Part shown: positions 26,255-35,267 of the stretch, one piece after another
How the letters are laid out: the number at the start of each line of letters is the position of its first letter
How positions within the stretch are numbered: position 1 is the stretch's first letter
NCBI RefSeq assembly: GCF_004795055.1
Contig: NZ_SSBJ01000004.1
Span: forward strand, 228,256-292,255
DNA from: Streptomyces sp. A1136
GTDB lineage: Bacteria > Actinomycetota > Actinomycetes > Streptomycetales > Streptomycetaceae
Reading direction: 5' to 3'
Length of the DNA stretch: 64,000 nucleotides
The notes under the pieces: model-generated
Database searches by the model: none
Seen by the model: the letters and a program-made list of their open reading frames with translations, nothing else
What the model was told of the DNA's origin: nothing
Translations under genes and position numbers: made by a program

Positions 26255-26699
26255 TAACGGGTGACTCCAGCGCGGATGTGCGTCTCTCGGAGTACGCGAC
26301 CTGCTCGCTCTGGACGGAACGCGATACGAGGACCAGGGCATTTCGGTCGGGTGCCAGGTCGGGGCGCAGGTTCCTGGCCGTCGCGTGGGCCCTCTCAAGC
26401 TCCGCCGGCCGCTGTTCGACAGCGGTCACAGGCGCATGGCTGCCGTGCATGACGAAGTAATCCACGTTCGCGAGGCAGAAGAATGCCGCCCACCTCATGG
26501 CCGGAGCCGGCCCCGACACGGAGTTGCCGTTCTTGAGATTTCTTGCGTACTGAGGACTGATGCCGGCTCCTGCTGCGACCCCGACGTCGGTATACCCGGG
26601 CCCACCGTCCGGGTGCCGCAGTTCGATCAAGCGCTGCCCGGCGCCAAGGGAGCCGGCGCCTTCCCGGGGGTGGACCTCATCAAAAGAGGTGGGGGTCAT
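26235..26699 (-). CDS. XRE-like helix-turn-helix regulator
   Basis: 154 residues. A helix-turn-helix region reads YTDVGVAAGAGISPQYARNLKNGN, like the XRE/Cro-type regulators paired with Streptomyces oxygenase genes, followed by AAFFCLANVDYFV. The C-terminal half is Arg-rich. The start was set at MTPTSFDEV; upstream Met codons extend into unlike sequence. Its last codons overlap the start of the FAD oxygenase gene, so it likely regulates that enzyme and itself. Confidence 0.7.
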   Translation of the reverse strand: MTPTSFDEVHPREGAGSLGAGQRLIELRHPDGGPGYTDVGVAAGAGISPQYARNLKNGNSVSGPAPAMRWAAFFCLANVDYFVMHGSHAPVTAVEQRPAELERAHATARNLRPDLAPDRNALVLVSRSVQSEQVAYSERRTSALESPVNGSLDV

Positions 26700-26743
26700 G
26701 AACCGAAAGCGTAAGCAACGCAACAAGCCGAGGATAGAAAGAA

Positions 26744-26757
26744 GCAACAAGTGTTGC
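26744..26757. promoter_or_regulatory. Candidate operator of the XRE-like regulator
   Basis: GCAACAAGTGTTGC has perfect 6-base arms (GCAACA/TGTTGC). It sits 45 bases upstream of the regulator start in a comparatively AT-rich stretch, with another GCAACA nearby at about 26719. Autoregulation is inferred. Confidence 0.4.
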
Positions 26758-27030
26758 CCGAACGAACCTAAACCGGTCGGCCTTGCAATGTTTTCAGACA
26801 TGAGGCGTGTGCTGCTCGAAGAGCGAGACCGGAAGCGCCCCGAGGCTCCGCAGGCTCGCCGATCGCCGACTGCCGTCAACGCATCGATGAACGCTGTCCT
26901 GGGAAGTGACCAAGCCAAGCGCTCGTCGAAGCTGTTGCCAGACGCCGGTGTGGTTCCAGTCCCTCAGCCGCGGCCCCCAGGTCATAGGCGAGTCGAACGT
27001 TCCCCGGCACTGTCCTGTGGCGCGGCCGGG

Positions 27031-28566
27031 TCACTCCTCGTTGAGCCAGCCGCATACGTAGTACTGCTGGTCCGAATCCCGCTCGATGATCCATTGGTTG
27101 AGGACGTCGCCTGCGAGTTGCCCGGTCTCGGGGTCCCGCCGGGTGATCTTCGCTTCGACGCTGAGCTGGTCCATGTTCGGTGGGATCTCGTAGGGCTGGA
27201 GTTCCCAACGGCCCACAAAGTAGCCGTTGAGGGCGAATCCGAGCAGCCCTGCCCGCAGCCGGGGGCAGGTGCCTCGGCGTAGGGAGGTCATGTCGTGGTC
27301 GGCCAGGCCGTTCATGTAGACGGCGAAGACGCGCTCGATGGCTCGGCGGTCGAGAGGGGTGTGTGTGGGCTTGGCGGTGGGGCTGAATCTGGGACTGAAG
27401 GTGGGGCTGGACGGGGTGGCTGTGGCGGGTGCGGCGGTGGAGGCAGACGGGGATGGAGATGAGGAGCGGTAGGTAGGCGCCGTGGCGTCGGGCGCGCGGT
27501 TGTGGCCGGCATCATCGTCGCGGGATCCGGACTCGGGTAACCACCAGAGCACCGTGAGCAGGACGGCCGCAACGACTGCCGCCACGCCGCCCAACGCAAA
27601 CGGCCACCGCCCAGGAGGCCGGGCGGGGACAGGCAGCGGTGGGGTCGGCCGTCCCGCTACGAGGCCGGCGCCCGGCGCCACACCCAGCCGCAGCGTGGGC
27701 GCGGATGCCGGCGCGGGGTCCGGGGAGGACTCCGCTTCACCCGCCGCTTCCGTGAGCAGGTCGTAGGCCTCCTCGGCAGTGAGGCGCTGGGCCGGGTCCT
27801 TTCGGAGCAGGCCCATGAGCAGCGGCACGAGTCCCGCGGCGCGGACGGCGACGGCAGGTTCCTCGGTGGCGACGGCGACGAAGACGGCCCAGGAACCCGA
27901 GCCGCTGAATGGCGGGTGCCCCTCCACGGCGGTGAACAGCGTCGCGCCCAGGGACCACAAGTCGGATTCGGCGGTCGCCGGGAAACCGCGCACCTGCTCG
28001 GGGGACATATAGGCCGGGGTCCCCATGAGGGCCCCTGACCGGGTCAGACCGGGCTCGCCCTCCACGGCGGCGATCCCGAAGTCGGTGAGCACCACCCGCT
28101 CGCCTTCGAGCAGCACGTTGGCGGGCTTGATGTCCCGGTGGGTGACGCCCGTGGCGTGCACGGCGCGCAGCGCGTCCAGCATCTGTCGGCCTATCCTGGC
28201 CACCCGGGTCGGCGGAAGCGGGCCGTCCTTCTTGATCAGGTCATCCAGCGAGTGGCCGTGGACGAGTTCCATCACGATCCACGGGCGGCCGTCGGCGCCG
28301 GCTATCCGGTCGTGGACGGTGATGACCCCCGGGTGTTTCAGTCTGGCGGCCGCGCGCGCCTCGCGGTCGAGGCGGTCGATCCATGCCGTGCGCCGGGGGG
28401 CGTCGAGGTCCTCGGGGAGGCGGAGTTCCTTGAGTGCTACCTCGCGGTCGAGTTGCTCGTCGTGGGCCCGCCAGACGGTCCCCATGCCGCCTTGGCCCAG
28501 CGGTTCCGCCAACCGGTACCGGCCGACCAGCAGTCGTCCACGATCGTCAGTCACGCCCCGCAACAT
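27031..28566 (-). CDS. PASTA-less eukaryotic-type Ser/Thr protein kinase with extracytoplasmic domain
   Basis: 511 residues. The kinase domain (about 16-270) has Gly-loop LGQGGMGTVW, ATP Lys46, catalytic HRDIKPAN (143-150), DFG (162-164) and an activation loop with GTPAYMSPE. A Pro-rich stretch leads to one membrane helix (about 326-348), then a Ser/Thr/Pro linker and an external domain of about 110 residues. The external domain is not PASTA. It has two Cys, one near each end. The kinase is probably a receptor kinase. ATG at 28566; a GTG at 28554 is also possible. Confidence 0.9.
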   Translation of the reverse strand: MLRGVTDDRGRLLVGRYRLAEPLGQGGMGTVWRAHDEQLDREVALKELRLPEDLDAPRRTAWIDRLDREARAAARLKHPGVITVHDRIAGADGRPWIVMELVHGHSLDDLIKKDGPLPPTRVARIGRQMLDALRAVHATGVTHRDIKPANVLLEGERVVLTDFGIAAVEGEPGLTRSGALMGTPAYMSPEQVRGFPATAESDLWSLGATLFTAVEGHPPFSGSGSWAVFVAVATEEPAVAVRAAGLVPLLMGLLRKDPAQRLTAEEAYDLLTEAAGEAESSPDPAPASAPTLRLGVAPGAGLVAGRPTPPLPVPARPPGRWPFALGGVAAVVAAVLLTVLWWLPESGSRDDDAGHNRAPDATAPTYRSSSPSPSASTAAPATATPSSPTFSPRFSPTAKPTHTPLDRRAIERVFAVYMNGLADHDMTSLRRGTCPRLRAGLLGFALNGYFVGRWELQPYEIPPNMDQLSVEAKITRRDPETGQLAGDVLNQWIIERDSDQQYYVCGWLNEE

Positions 28567-28583
28567 AGCCCACCGAACCTGCT

Positions 28584-28700
28584 CGCTTCGACCGCAGCGC
28601 CTACAAGCAGCGCAACACCGTCGAGCGATGCATCAACAGGCGCAAGTAATGGCTTGGCCTGGCCACTTCGTACGACAAGACCAGCTGGTCACCTGTCGTA
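28584..28700 (+). pseudogene. IS5-family transposase C-terminal remnant
   Basis: One frame reads FDRSAYKQRNTVERCINRRK, then a stop codon, then WLGLATSYDKT. This is the conserved C-terminal segment of Streptomyces IS5-type transposases (YKQRNTVERCINRLKQWRGLATRYDKT). The rest of the element is missing. It lies immediately upstream of the kinase start, so it may carry or disturb that promoter. Confidence 0.65.
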
Positions 28701-29159
28701 CCGGCGGCGGCCGCGCGAGGCGACGGACGGAGCCTCACGCAAGGTGGCGATGTGCGCGCGGACCATGCCGTAGGACATGTCGGCAGGCTACGTGCAGGTA
28801 CTGAGAGACTGCCGGGTGATCCGCCCCCATCCCGCAGTGATCCGGACATGCTCCTCAGGCACCTCACCGCCACGGCGGCGAGCACGGCGACTGGTGGGCG
28901 CGGTGATGGAGTGGCATCCCGGAGGCCGGATGCGCTGCACGTTCCTGGCCGCGAGACACACGGCCACCGCCACGCGCGGCTGAGCGGCACCCCGGGGTGG
29001 GGAGGACGGTCGGGGCGGCCGTCCTCCGCAGTTCAGGCATGGATTCGGCCGTTCGGCGAAAGCCTCATGGGATGTTCTTGAGCGGTCGAGCGCGATGGCC
29101 CCCGTGCGGTCGCCGGAGCGGGCGTGTTCGCCGACGTTGGTTGATCCACAATGGGACGT
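28701..29159. other. Gap without a supported gene
   Basis: Overlapping short frames only; none shows a ribosome site with a recognisable protein. It should hold the darcynin promoter near its right end. Confidence 0.35.
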
Positions 29160-29516
29160 ATGAGTGCCATCCAACCGCAGCCGCAGTTCACCATATTCGT
29201 CCACCTCACGGCCTTGCCCGCGTGGCTCGCGCTGGGGCGCCCTGAGCGTCAACAGATCATCGCCGAGCATGTGCGGCCGCTGCTGGACAAACACGACACT
29301 GTCCAGGTGCGGTGGTTCGACGCTGAAGCATGGGCCGCCGCTCCGTCCGACGTTCTCGTCGCTACGACGAACGACCTGACCTCGTGGTCCGATCTGTTTG
29401 AGGGTCTTCGCGACAGCCCTCTCTGGAGCGTGCCCTACTTCCGGGTGGAGTTGGTACTCCCGACGGTCGAGGACGGCTTCGCCGACTACGAGCGTCGAAC
29501 CGGCCAGCGCAGCTGA
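29160..29516 (+). CDS. Darcynin-family protein
   Basis: 118 residues matching the small darcynin family: FTIFVHLTALPAWLALGRPERQQIIAEHVRPLLDK, VRWFDAEAW, and the ending DSPLWSVPYFRVELVLPTVEDGFADYE. The family has a ferredoxin-like dimeric alpha/beta-barrel look; its function is not established. The ATG at 29160 gives the usual family N terminus. Confidence 0.8.
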   Translation: MSAIQPQPQFTIFVHLTALPAWLALGRPERQQIIAEHVRPLLDKHDTVQVRWFDAEAWAAAPSDVLVATTNDLTSWSDLFEGLRDSPLWSVPYFRVELVLPTVEDGFADYERRTGQRS

Positions 29517-29954
29517 GCCGGCTTGCCCTTCGGCCCGATCAGCCAGGCCAGGGTCTTGTCGATCTTGTGAGGGACACCAGGGTGGTTGAGCGTGGGCGCG
29601 TTCAAAAGACGGTCGCGTTGTGCGGCGATGACAAGGCGGTGAGGGCGGGGTCGTCCGTGTGCGTGGTGGTCCTATCGCGTTGACGTCATCAGGCCGGGAC
29701 GGATCTGGTTGTCCGTGAAACGGGCGCCTTGAGGCACGAGTTCGGTCCGCATCACAGCTCTGGGGCCTCGGGCTGCGGCGGGCAGGGCGACGGCTCCACG
29801 ATGACGCCCAGGACGGGGAAACGGGGCTCGTCCGGCTACCCGAGAGCTACTTTGCGGCTGGTGTCTGAGCTAGGACTCCGGGGCCGACAGCGCCACCGGC
29901 TGCGGTGGAACGGACGTGGCGTTCACGCCCTCCCTGTGGGCGGGCCGTTGAAGT

Positions 29955-29990
29955 TGAGGGCTGCCATCCGGTGAGGGGTGGCAGCCCTCA
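29955..29990 (-). terminator. 12-bp perfect hairpin after the secreted-protein gene
   Basis: TGAGGGCTGCCA (29955-29966) and TGGCAGCCCTCA (29979-29990) with a 12-base loop. It lies about 140 bases past the stop of the leftward gene at 30131. The remaining parts of 29517-30130 show no recognisable gene. Confidence 0.55.
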
Positions 29991-30130
29991 GGCGAGAGCC
30001 GGCGGGGCCGGATGCCGTGTGGAGCGGCCCTGGGGCCGGCTACGGGCAGCGCAGGCGGGGTGATTGGCCCGACGACCCGCTCGGGCGAGTCGCCGGGCCG
30101 ACCGTGACGGCTCCGCCGAGCGGCGGGGCG

Positions 30131-30586
30131 TCAGCAGGTGAGGGTGACCTCATGCACGACCGGCCGGGGCGTCCAGGGGAAGGAGGCCACGCCGAACGTG
30201 CCGCGAACCGTCGTGCCACAAGGGACGGTGGTCGCCGGGCCGCGCACCTCCAGTGTCGCGGTGGTGAAGACGACCGGCTTGTCCTGCGCGAGGGGCGGGC
30301 CGCCGGCGCCCACGACCTCGGCGGACAGCATGGTGGACAGCTCCTTCGGGGCGGGCGTCGGGCTGCCGGGAGAGGGCGGCCCGGCCAGGCTGACCTTGCC
30401 GTAGAACTGCACCGCGTTACCGGTGACCTCCGCGCACAGCCGGGTGAGCAAGCCTGCCTGCAGACCGGAGTTCCCACAGGTGGTCACGGTCTGCTCGGCG
30501 GCGACCTCGGGGGTCGCGGCGGCCGGGCCGGCGGCCAGAACGGTCAGGCCGGCAACGCCGACCGCGAGAAGGGCTAAGCGGTTCAT
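30131..30586 (-). CDS. Secreted protein of unknown function
   Basis: 151 residues with a clear Sec signal (MNRLALLAVGVAGLTVLAAGPAAA). The mature protein has four Cys, which probably form two disulfides (TTCGNSGLQAGLLTRLCAEVTG, VPCGTT, and the final residue Cys), and a beta-rich pattern. The start is fixed by AAGGAGA eight bases before the ATG; a longer frame upstream is not coding-like. No family was recognised. Confidence 0.75.
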   Translation of the reverse strand: MNRLALLAVGVAGLTVLAAGPAAATPEVAAEQTVTTCGNSGLQAGLLTRLCAEVTGNAVQFYGKVSLAGPPSPGSPTPAPKELSTMLSAEVVGAGGPPLAQDKPVVFTTATLEVRGPATTVPCGTTVRGTFGVASFPWTPRPVVHEVTLTC

Positions 30587-30620
30587 GGGGACGTGCTCTC
30601 CTTGTGTCTTCGTCGGTGCG

Positions 30621-30640
30621 GGACGGGTCTCAACCCGTCC
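30621..30640 (-). promoter_or_regulatory. 8-bp hairpin in the 5' leader of the secreted-protein gene
   Basis: GGACGGGT-ctca-ACCCGTCC is a perfect stem with a tetraloop, 35 bases upstream of the start codon and beside the ribosome site. It may stabilise the mRNA or control its translation. Confidence 0.45.
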
Positions 30641-30645
30641 TTGTG

Positions 30646-30665
30646 CGATGTGATATTTTACATCG
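30646..30665. promoter_or_regulatory. AT-rich palindrome, candidate operator
   Basis: CGATGTGATATTTTACATCG has perfect CGATGT/ACATCG arms around an AT-rich centre, striking in this GC-rich DNA. It lies about 60 bases upstream of the secreted-protein start, where a promoter is expected. The shape fits a GntR- or MarR-like dimer site; the regulator is not adjacent. Confidence 0.45.
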
Positions 30666-31155
30666 TACAAGTATGCGAGGTAATGGTGTACTGAACTTCT
30701 TCCGTCAGGGAGGGAAACTCTCCGGCGCGGCGGTCGGCCCGAGTTGACGAGAGCCCGGGCGGCCGGCTCCGGCACCGGGATCACGGCCGGGGAACGGGTG
30801 AGCGGCGACGCCAGAGGGACTTGCTGCGGTCTGACGCCGCGTCCGGCCGCGACGTCGTGGAATGCGGCGCCCGCGGCGGTCGGGCCGAAAAGCCCGTCGG
30901 GAGATCTGAGAGACATGCTGCCGACTGGGCTCCAACGGAGGAACGCCAAACGGCGTCACGTTCGGCGCGACCTGGGAGCCGTGACGTCTTGGGGGCGTGC
31001 CTGGTCCGCTCCGATCTGATGGCCGAGATCGGCGCCGACCGCTCGATCGACCGGGGTGGCGTGTTCCGGCACTCGCTCCGTTTCAAATGGCTGCGCATGG
31101 AAGTGGACGTGGGGGATGTTCCCCGGTTTGGTCAGGGCCCGGGTGTGCGGCCCGG

Positions 31156-31746
31156 ATGACCGGCGCATCCTGCTGTCGGTCTCCTCGTTGGTCAGGCATT
31201 TGGATCCTGGCTTCCTCCACACTTGCTGTGGCAGCCCTGCTCTTGGCCGCTGTTCCCGCCTCGGCCGCCGGCCCCAGGCGGTGGGAAGACCCCCATTGGG
31301 CAGGGCAGCTCGTCGTTCGACAGCGGCCGCCGGGACGGCTCCGGGGACAGTGATGGTCACGCGTCCTCATCACCGTCACCACCCCCGGCGGCACCAGCAC
31401 TGCCACGGCCGCCGGCCGGTACACCTACTCCAAGGACACCACCAAGCTCACGGCCGGTCCGGTGCTGCTGTCCATCGCGCCCGGCCAGTCGAGCGTCAAC
31501 CTCACCCTGGCGGCAACGCTCATCGACACCACTACGGGCAAGCCCGTCCCCGGCGCCACGACCAAGTTCACCGTCGGGAACACCACCGTGTGCACCGCCG
31601 TCACCAACGCCGCCGGCACCGCGACCTGCACCGGCCCCTGCCCGGTCATCTCCGTCCTGCTGGGCCTGGGGTACACCGCCACCTACACCGGCTCCGCCGT
31701 CATGGAGTCCGCCACCGCGACCGCCGGCCTGATCCGCATCAAGTGA
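31156..31746 (+). pseudogene. Secreted IPT/TIG-domain protein, truncated and interrupted
   Basis: A signal peptide (WILASSTLAVAALLLAAVPASA) begins the frame. The frame then hits TGA at 31351-31353 and continues without a new start. After the stop the same frame reads ITVTTPGGTSTATAAGRYTY, the hallmark end of an IPT/TIG domain, then a Big-like domain with TLIDTTTGKPVPGATTKFTVG up to a stop at 31746. Most of the TIG domain is missing. The likely history is an internal deletion plus a nonsense change. Nothing was recognised in 30666-31155. Confidence 0.5.
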
Positions 31747-31764
31747 CCTGCCGTGAAGCCGAGA

Positions 31765-31794
31765 GGCCGCCCCGGTGTGTTCGCCGGGGCGGCC
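31765..31794 (+). terminator. 11-bp hairpin after the TIG remnant
   Basis: GGCCGCCCCGG and CCGGGGCGGCC form a perfect 11-base stem with an 8-base loop, 18 bases after the stop. It is a probable terminator left from the original gene. The following stretch to 32154 has no supported gene. Confidence 0.55.
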
Positions 31795-32154
31795 GCGTCT
31801 GCGCTGAGCGGCGGCCGAGCCGGCCGGGCGCTGCGCTGAGGTGCAGCGGTTCCGGCCGGGGTGGCGGTGATGTGGATCGTCGCGCCGTTCAGCGGCGCCG
31901 AAGCAGCGAGGGCGACCACGCCCTGTGGCGGGACCGCTTCCGGGGGGGGCGACTCGATCGAGGGCGACGCGGTGTGGTGGCCAGAGTGTTCCAGCCCAGG
32001 CGTGCGCCAATGATCAGACGATCGGGAACTCCCCTTTGGCCGAATCCGCCGAAATGCGTTCCGGCGTCGAACGTGGCCGGTCCATGCCCGCCTACGCAGC
32101 GCAGCACCGTGGCGCGACTGTGAAGCACCTCGCACACCTCATGTCCAGGCAATG

Positions 32155-32185
32155 GCCGCCTGGCCGGGAGTCCCGGCCAGGCGGC
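32155..32185 (-). terminator. 14-bp hairpin with 3-base loop after the epimerase gene
   Basis: GCCGCCTGGCCGGG and CCCGGCCAGGCGGC pair perfectly around the loop AGT, 10 bases beyond the stop of the leftward NAD-epimerase gene. This is a strong terminator. Confidence 0.75.
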
Positions 32186-32194
32186 ACCGCCGCA

Positions 32195-33091
32195 TTAGGC
32201 CGCCAGCGCTTCGCGGAGCGTTGAGGACTTGAGTCCGAAGGTGTCGCGGATATCGCTGTCGTCCACGACGAACGGGCGCTCGGACATGTAGCTCATCTCG
32301 GCGAACTCCCGCCAGAGTGGATCGGTGAAGGACAGCAGCGCCATATCCCGCTCCGTGAGCGGCTTCAACCGCGGTTCGGGCGCTCCGTGGAGTTCGGCGA
32401 GGTCGGTCGCGGCTTGGCGCAGGGTCGTGGTGATGACCGGAGCGTGCCAGGGCCGCCCCCAGGCCCGCTCGTCGCCGCTGACCGCCACCAACGCCGCTGC
32501 GACATCCTCCGTGTACGAAAAAGAATGCGCCGCATCAGGGTTGCCGTGTACGAGGGCCAGTTCACCCTCGCGGACCGGGGGCGCGACCAGAAGCGTGAAC
32601 GGGGAAACCGCGCCCGGCCCCAGGTACTGGCCGGCTCGCACTTCGGTCGCCCGCAGCCGCCCTTCGTCGTGAGCAGCCTTGGCCTGCCGCCACAGCTCGG
32701 CCCTCACCCGGCCCTTTCGGGTGTGCGGGGACATCGGGGTGCGCTCGGTGACCGGCCCCGTCGTCGGCTGATAGCCGTAGTGGTTGCCGAGCATCACGTA
32801 GTCGGCTCCGGCCCGCTCGGTCGCGGCGAGGATCGAGGCGAACAACGGCGGCATGGTCTCCGGCCAGCTGTGATAGGCGGTCATGGCCGCGTTGAAAACC
32901 ATGGTCGCTCCGGCCAGTGCCTCGGCCAGTTCGTCAGTACGGCCCGCGTCCAGGGCGATCCGCTCGATTCCGGGGTGATCAGGACCGCTGCCGCTGCGGG
33001 TGATGAGGCGGACCCGCTTGCCGCTGTCCGCCAGTTGCCTGGCGGTCTCGACCCCGGTCGCGCCTGCCCCGATGACGACTGTTTCATCCAT
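32195..33091 (-). CDS. NAD-dependent epimerase/dehydratase family protein
   Basis: 298 residues with an N-terminal Rossmann motif, VVIGAGATGVETARQLA. It is an atypical SDR: the middle has GNHYGYQP near the place of the YxxxK motif. The later part (SFSYTEDVAAALVAVSGDE) is typical of extended SDRs. GGAGAG before the ATG at 33091 fixes the start. It is divergent from the GlxA-type regulator, which probably controls it. Confidence 0.82.
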   Translation of the reverse strand: MDETVVIGAGATGVETARQLADSGKRVRLITRSGSGPDHPGIERIALDAGRTDELAEALAGATMVFNAAMTAYHSWPETMPPLFASILAATERAGADYVMLGNHYGYQPTTGPVTERTPMSPHTRKGRVRAELWRQAKAAHDEGRLRATEVRAGQYLGPGAVSPFTLLVAPPVREGELALVHGNPDAAHSFSYTEDVAAALVAVSGDERAWGRPWHAPVITTTLRQAATDLAELHGAPEPRLKPLTERDMALLSFTDPLWREFAEMSYMSERPFVVDDSDIRDTFGLKSSTLREALAA

Positions 33092-33172
33092 GGCGTTCTC
33101 TCCATCTACCTCTTGCATGGAACGCTTCCCGGAACGGGAAACGCGGTACGCGGGGGCCCGACCGCTCGCCCA

Positions 33173-33195
33173 ACTGTGCCGTGCGGACGCACAGT
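33173..33195. promoter_or_regulatory. Inverted repeats in the epimerase/GlxA divergent promoter region
   Basis: ACTGTGC-9 bases-GCACAGT is a perfect 7-base inverted repeat. Two more lie in the same 146-base gap: CGCTTCCCGGAACGGGAAACG at 33123-33143 and AGATCCAAGGATCT at 33220-33233. The last overlaps the GlxA ribosome site (AAGGA), so it could mask it. One or more are probably operators for the divergent pair. Confidence 0.45.
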
Positions 33196-33237
33196 AGGGT
33201 CAGTGGCCTAAAGGTCACGAGATCCAAGGATCTAGCC

Positions 33238-34200
33238 ATGCATCGTGTCGCTGTCCTGGCCGTCCCCGCGGTCAAGCCCTTCGACCTGTCCATGCCGTCG
33301 ACACTGCTCGGCGCCGCCGAACTCAAGGGACGCCCCGGCTATGAGGTGACGGTGTGCACCGCCGCGCCCGGCACGGTCGCCGCCTCCGGCGGTATCGAAG
33401 TGGTGATTCGCCACGGCCTTCAGGCGGTCGCGGCAGCAGACACGGTGATCGTTCCCTCGACTGCCAGCCGACACGACGCCGAGCCTGTCGTGCTGGACGT
33501 CTTGCGGGAGGCTGTCGCCGCGGGCAAGCGCGTTGCCTCGATCTGCAGCGGCGCCTTCGTCCTCGCACAGGCCGGACTCCTCGACGGCCGTGTTGCCACC
33601 ACCCACTGGGCGCTGGCCGAGGAACTGCAGCGCGCCTACCCCGCGGTCCGCGTCGACGCGGACCGACTGTTCGCCGAGGACGGGCCGATCATCACCGGCG
33701 CGGGCTCGGCCGCCGGGATCGACCTGTGCCTGCACCTGATCGGCAGCGACTACGGCGCGGCCGTGGCCAACGCGGCGGCCCGCGCCGCCGTCGTCACCCC
33801 CGTGCGCCATGGCGGGCAGGCGCAGTTCGTCCAGACCCCGCTACCGGCCGAGACCGACTCTTCATTGGACGCGGCCCGAATCTGGGCACTACAGCACCTG
33901 GACCAGCCGATTTCTCTGCACGACCTGGCCGCTCAGGCCAAGGTCAGTGTGAGGACCCTGACTCGCCGCTTCACAGCCGAGACTGGCGTGACCCCGTTCC
34001 AATACCTTCTCCAGCAGCGACTGTTGCGGGCCCGCGAGCTACTGGAGACCACCGACCTCACCGTCGACCATGTGGCCGGCCGCAGCGGCCTCGGCTCCGG
34101 CGAGTCGCTCCGCCAGCACCTGAGCCGCCAAATCGGCATGACCCCAGCCGCCTACCGCGGCGCCTTCACCCACCGCCCGCGCGTGAAGACCGGTCGATAA
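33238..34200 (+). CDS. GlxA-family transcriptional regulator (DJ-1/PfpI plus AraC HTH)
   Basis: 320 residues. Residues 1-170 are a class I glutamine-amidotransferase-like domain with the nucleophile-elbow sequence ICSGAFVLAQAGLLDG. The C-terminal 95 residues are an AraC-type double helix-turn-helix (ISLHDLAAQAKVSVRTLTRRFTAETGVTPFQYL and RSGLGSGESLRQHL). The start is the ATG with AAGGA eight bases upstream. It probably activates or represses the divergent epimerase gene. Confidence 0.9.
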   Translation: MHRVAVLAVPAVKPFDLSMPSTLLGAAELKGRPGYEVTVCTAAPGTVAASGGIEVVIRHGLQAVAAADTVIVPSTASRHDAEPVVLDVLREAVAAGKRVASICSGAFVLAQAGLLDGRVATTHWALAEELQRAYPAVRVDADRLFAEDGPIITGAGSAAGIDLCLHLIGSDYGAAVANAAARAAVVTPVRHGGQAQFVQTPLPAETDSSLDAARIWALQHLDQPISLHDLAAQAKVSVRTLTRRFTAETGVTPFQYLLQQRLLRARELLETTDLTVDHVAGRSGLGSGESLRQHLSRQIGMTPAAYRGAFTHRPRVKTGR

Positions 34201-34302
34201 GCGTGCGGGACTTGACCCGGACGTGGCGTTTTACAGGCGGGCTCGCCGCGGCTACAGGTCGTGTCCGACACCCCGAGCAGGTCGACACCGGCACCGGGGA
34301 GT

Positions 34303-34638
34303 TCACCGAGCCGAAGGTGGCCACCTGGCGGCTGTGCGGGCGGAGATCGAGGCGGTGGTGACCCGCGGCTGGGCCGGCAGGGAGGACCTGTCGGGGGCAG
34401 CACGATCAGCCGGCCGCCCCAGCTCGAACCGCCGACCGGCCAGCAGGACGAGTACGAACATGGTCACGACCGTCAGGAGCGGTACCGCGATCAGCCCCGC
34501 TCCCAGCCCCGCGCCGAACGAGGCCCAGAAGGGGTCGTCGCCCAGAACGGGCAGCACCAGGGCCGCGGCCACCCAGCCGAGAGCGGCGGTCATGACGTAG
34601 CGCTGTAGGCAGACCCGCAGCCATCTGCCCGTACTCAT
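34303..34638 (-). CDS. Small hypothetical membrane protein
   Basis: 111 residues with two membrane helices (VMTAALGWVAAALVLPVL and GLIAVPLLTVVTMFVLVLLAG) and a basic C-terminal tail. GGGGAAG precedes the ATG. No family was recognised. It is convergent with the GlxA gene. Confidence 0.55.
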   Translation of the reverse strand: MSTGRWLRVCLQRYVMTAALGWVAAALVLPVLGDDPFWASFGAGLGAGLIAVPLLTVVTMFVLVLLAGRRFELGRPADRAAPDRSSLPAQPRVTTASISARTAARWPPSAR

Positions 34639-35267
34639 GGCAACTTCCCCATCTCGGCAGCTCTTCATACAGGGCTACTCAACCCACGTCCGTTTGTCAC
34701 GGTACTTGGTGGGCGTGACGTTCAGGCAATGCTCGACCGATCCGCGCCACACGACCGGTTGCACGCCGTGCACGCTCGCCTTCAGTAGCTCCGAGCTGGA
34801 GTTGTGGTCTTGGAGGACTTTCCTGCCGCCACGCCGACTTCCCGGCTCTGGCCGGGGCACGGGTGTGCGTCCGCAGCTCGCCGGGCAGCGGTGGTCGCTT
34901 GGTGCTTGCCCACGACAAGATCGAGGTGCCCGTGGCCAGCCGGCGGCCTTGCCGGCGCCGGTCGCAACGGGGGGCGCCACAAGCCGGTTCCGGCTCGATG
35001 ACCCGCACCTGCTCCTGGTCGACCACACGGAGGGGGAGGACCGGTTGTCCGGTTGGTCCACCGGTGATGACGCCGCCGCGCCGGCCACTTTGGGACAGGG
35101 CAGTTCGGGGCGCCGGTGGGCCGGCCGACCGCGCCGGCAGATGCTCGACGGCCTCCTGCCGGTCGAGGAACGTGTACGCCAGACACACGTCCCTCAGCTC
35201 ATGTCAAACCGCCTGTATCGGCATCATGTGCCATATTGCCGATATACCTCCCGGCGAAAGGCACGGC
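34639..35267. other. Gap with possible AraC remnant and a palindromic site
   Basis: No intact gene. On the minus strand at about 34675-34790 the frame ends with VEHCLNVTPTKYRDKRTW, like the last helix of an AraC-type domain (xNVTPTxYR), which may be a remnant. At 35216-35244 TATCGGCA and TGCCGATA are perfect 8-base arms around 13 bases, just before the SDR gene, and look like an operator. Confidence 0.35.

Noticed and set aside
32085..32135. Possible fifth IS5 transposase C-terminal scrap (GCAGCGCAGCACCGT)
   Set aside because: The match to the KQRNTVER coding region is short and the translated frame does not continue, so it may be chance.
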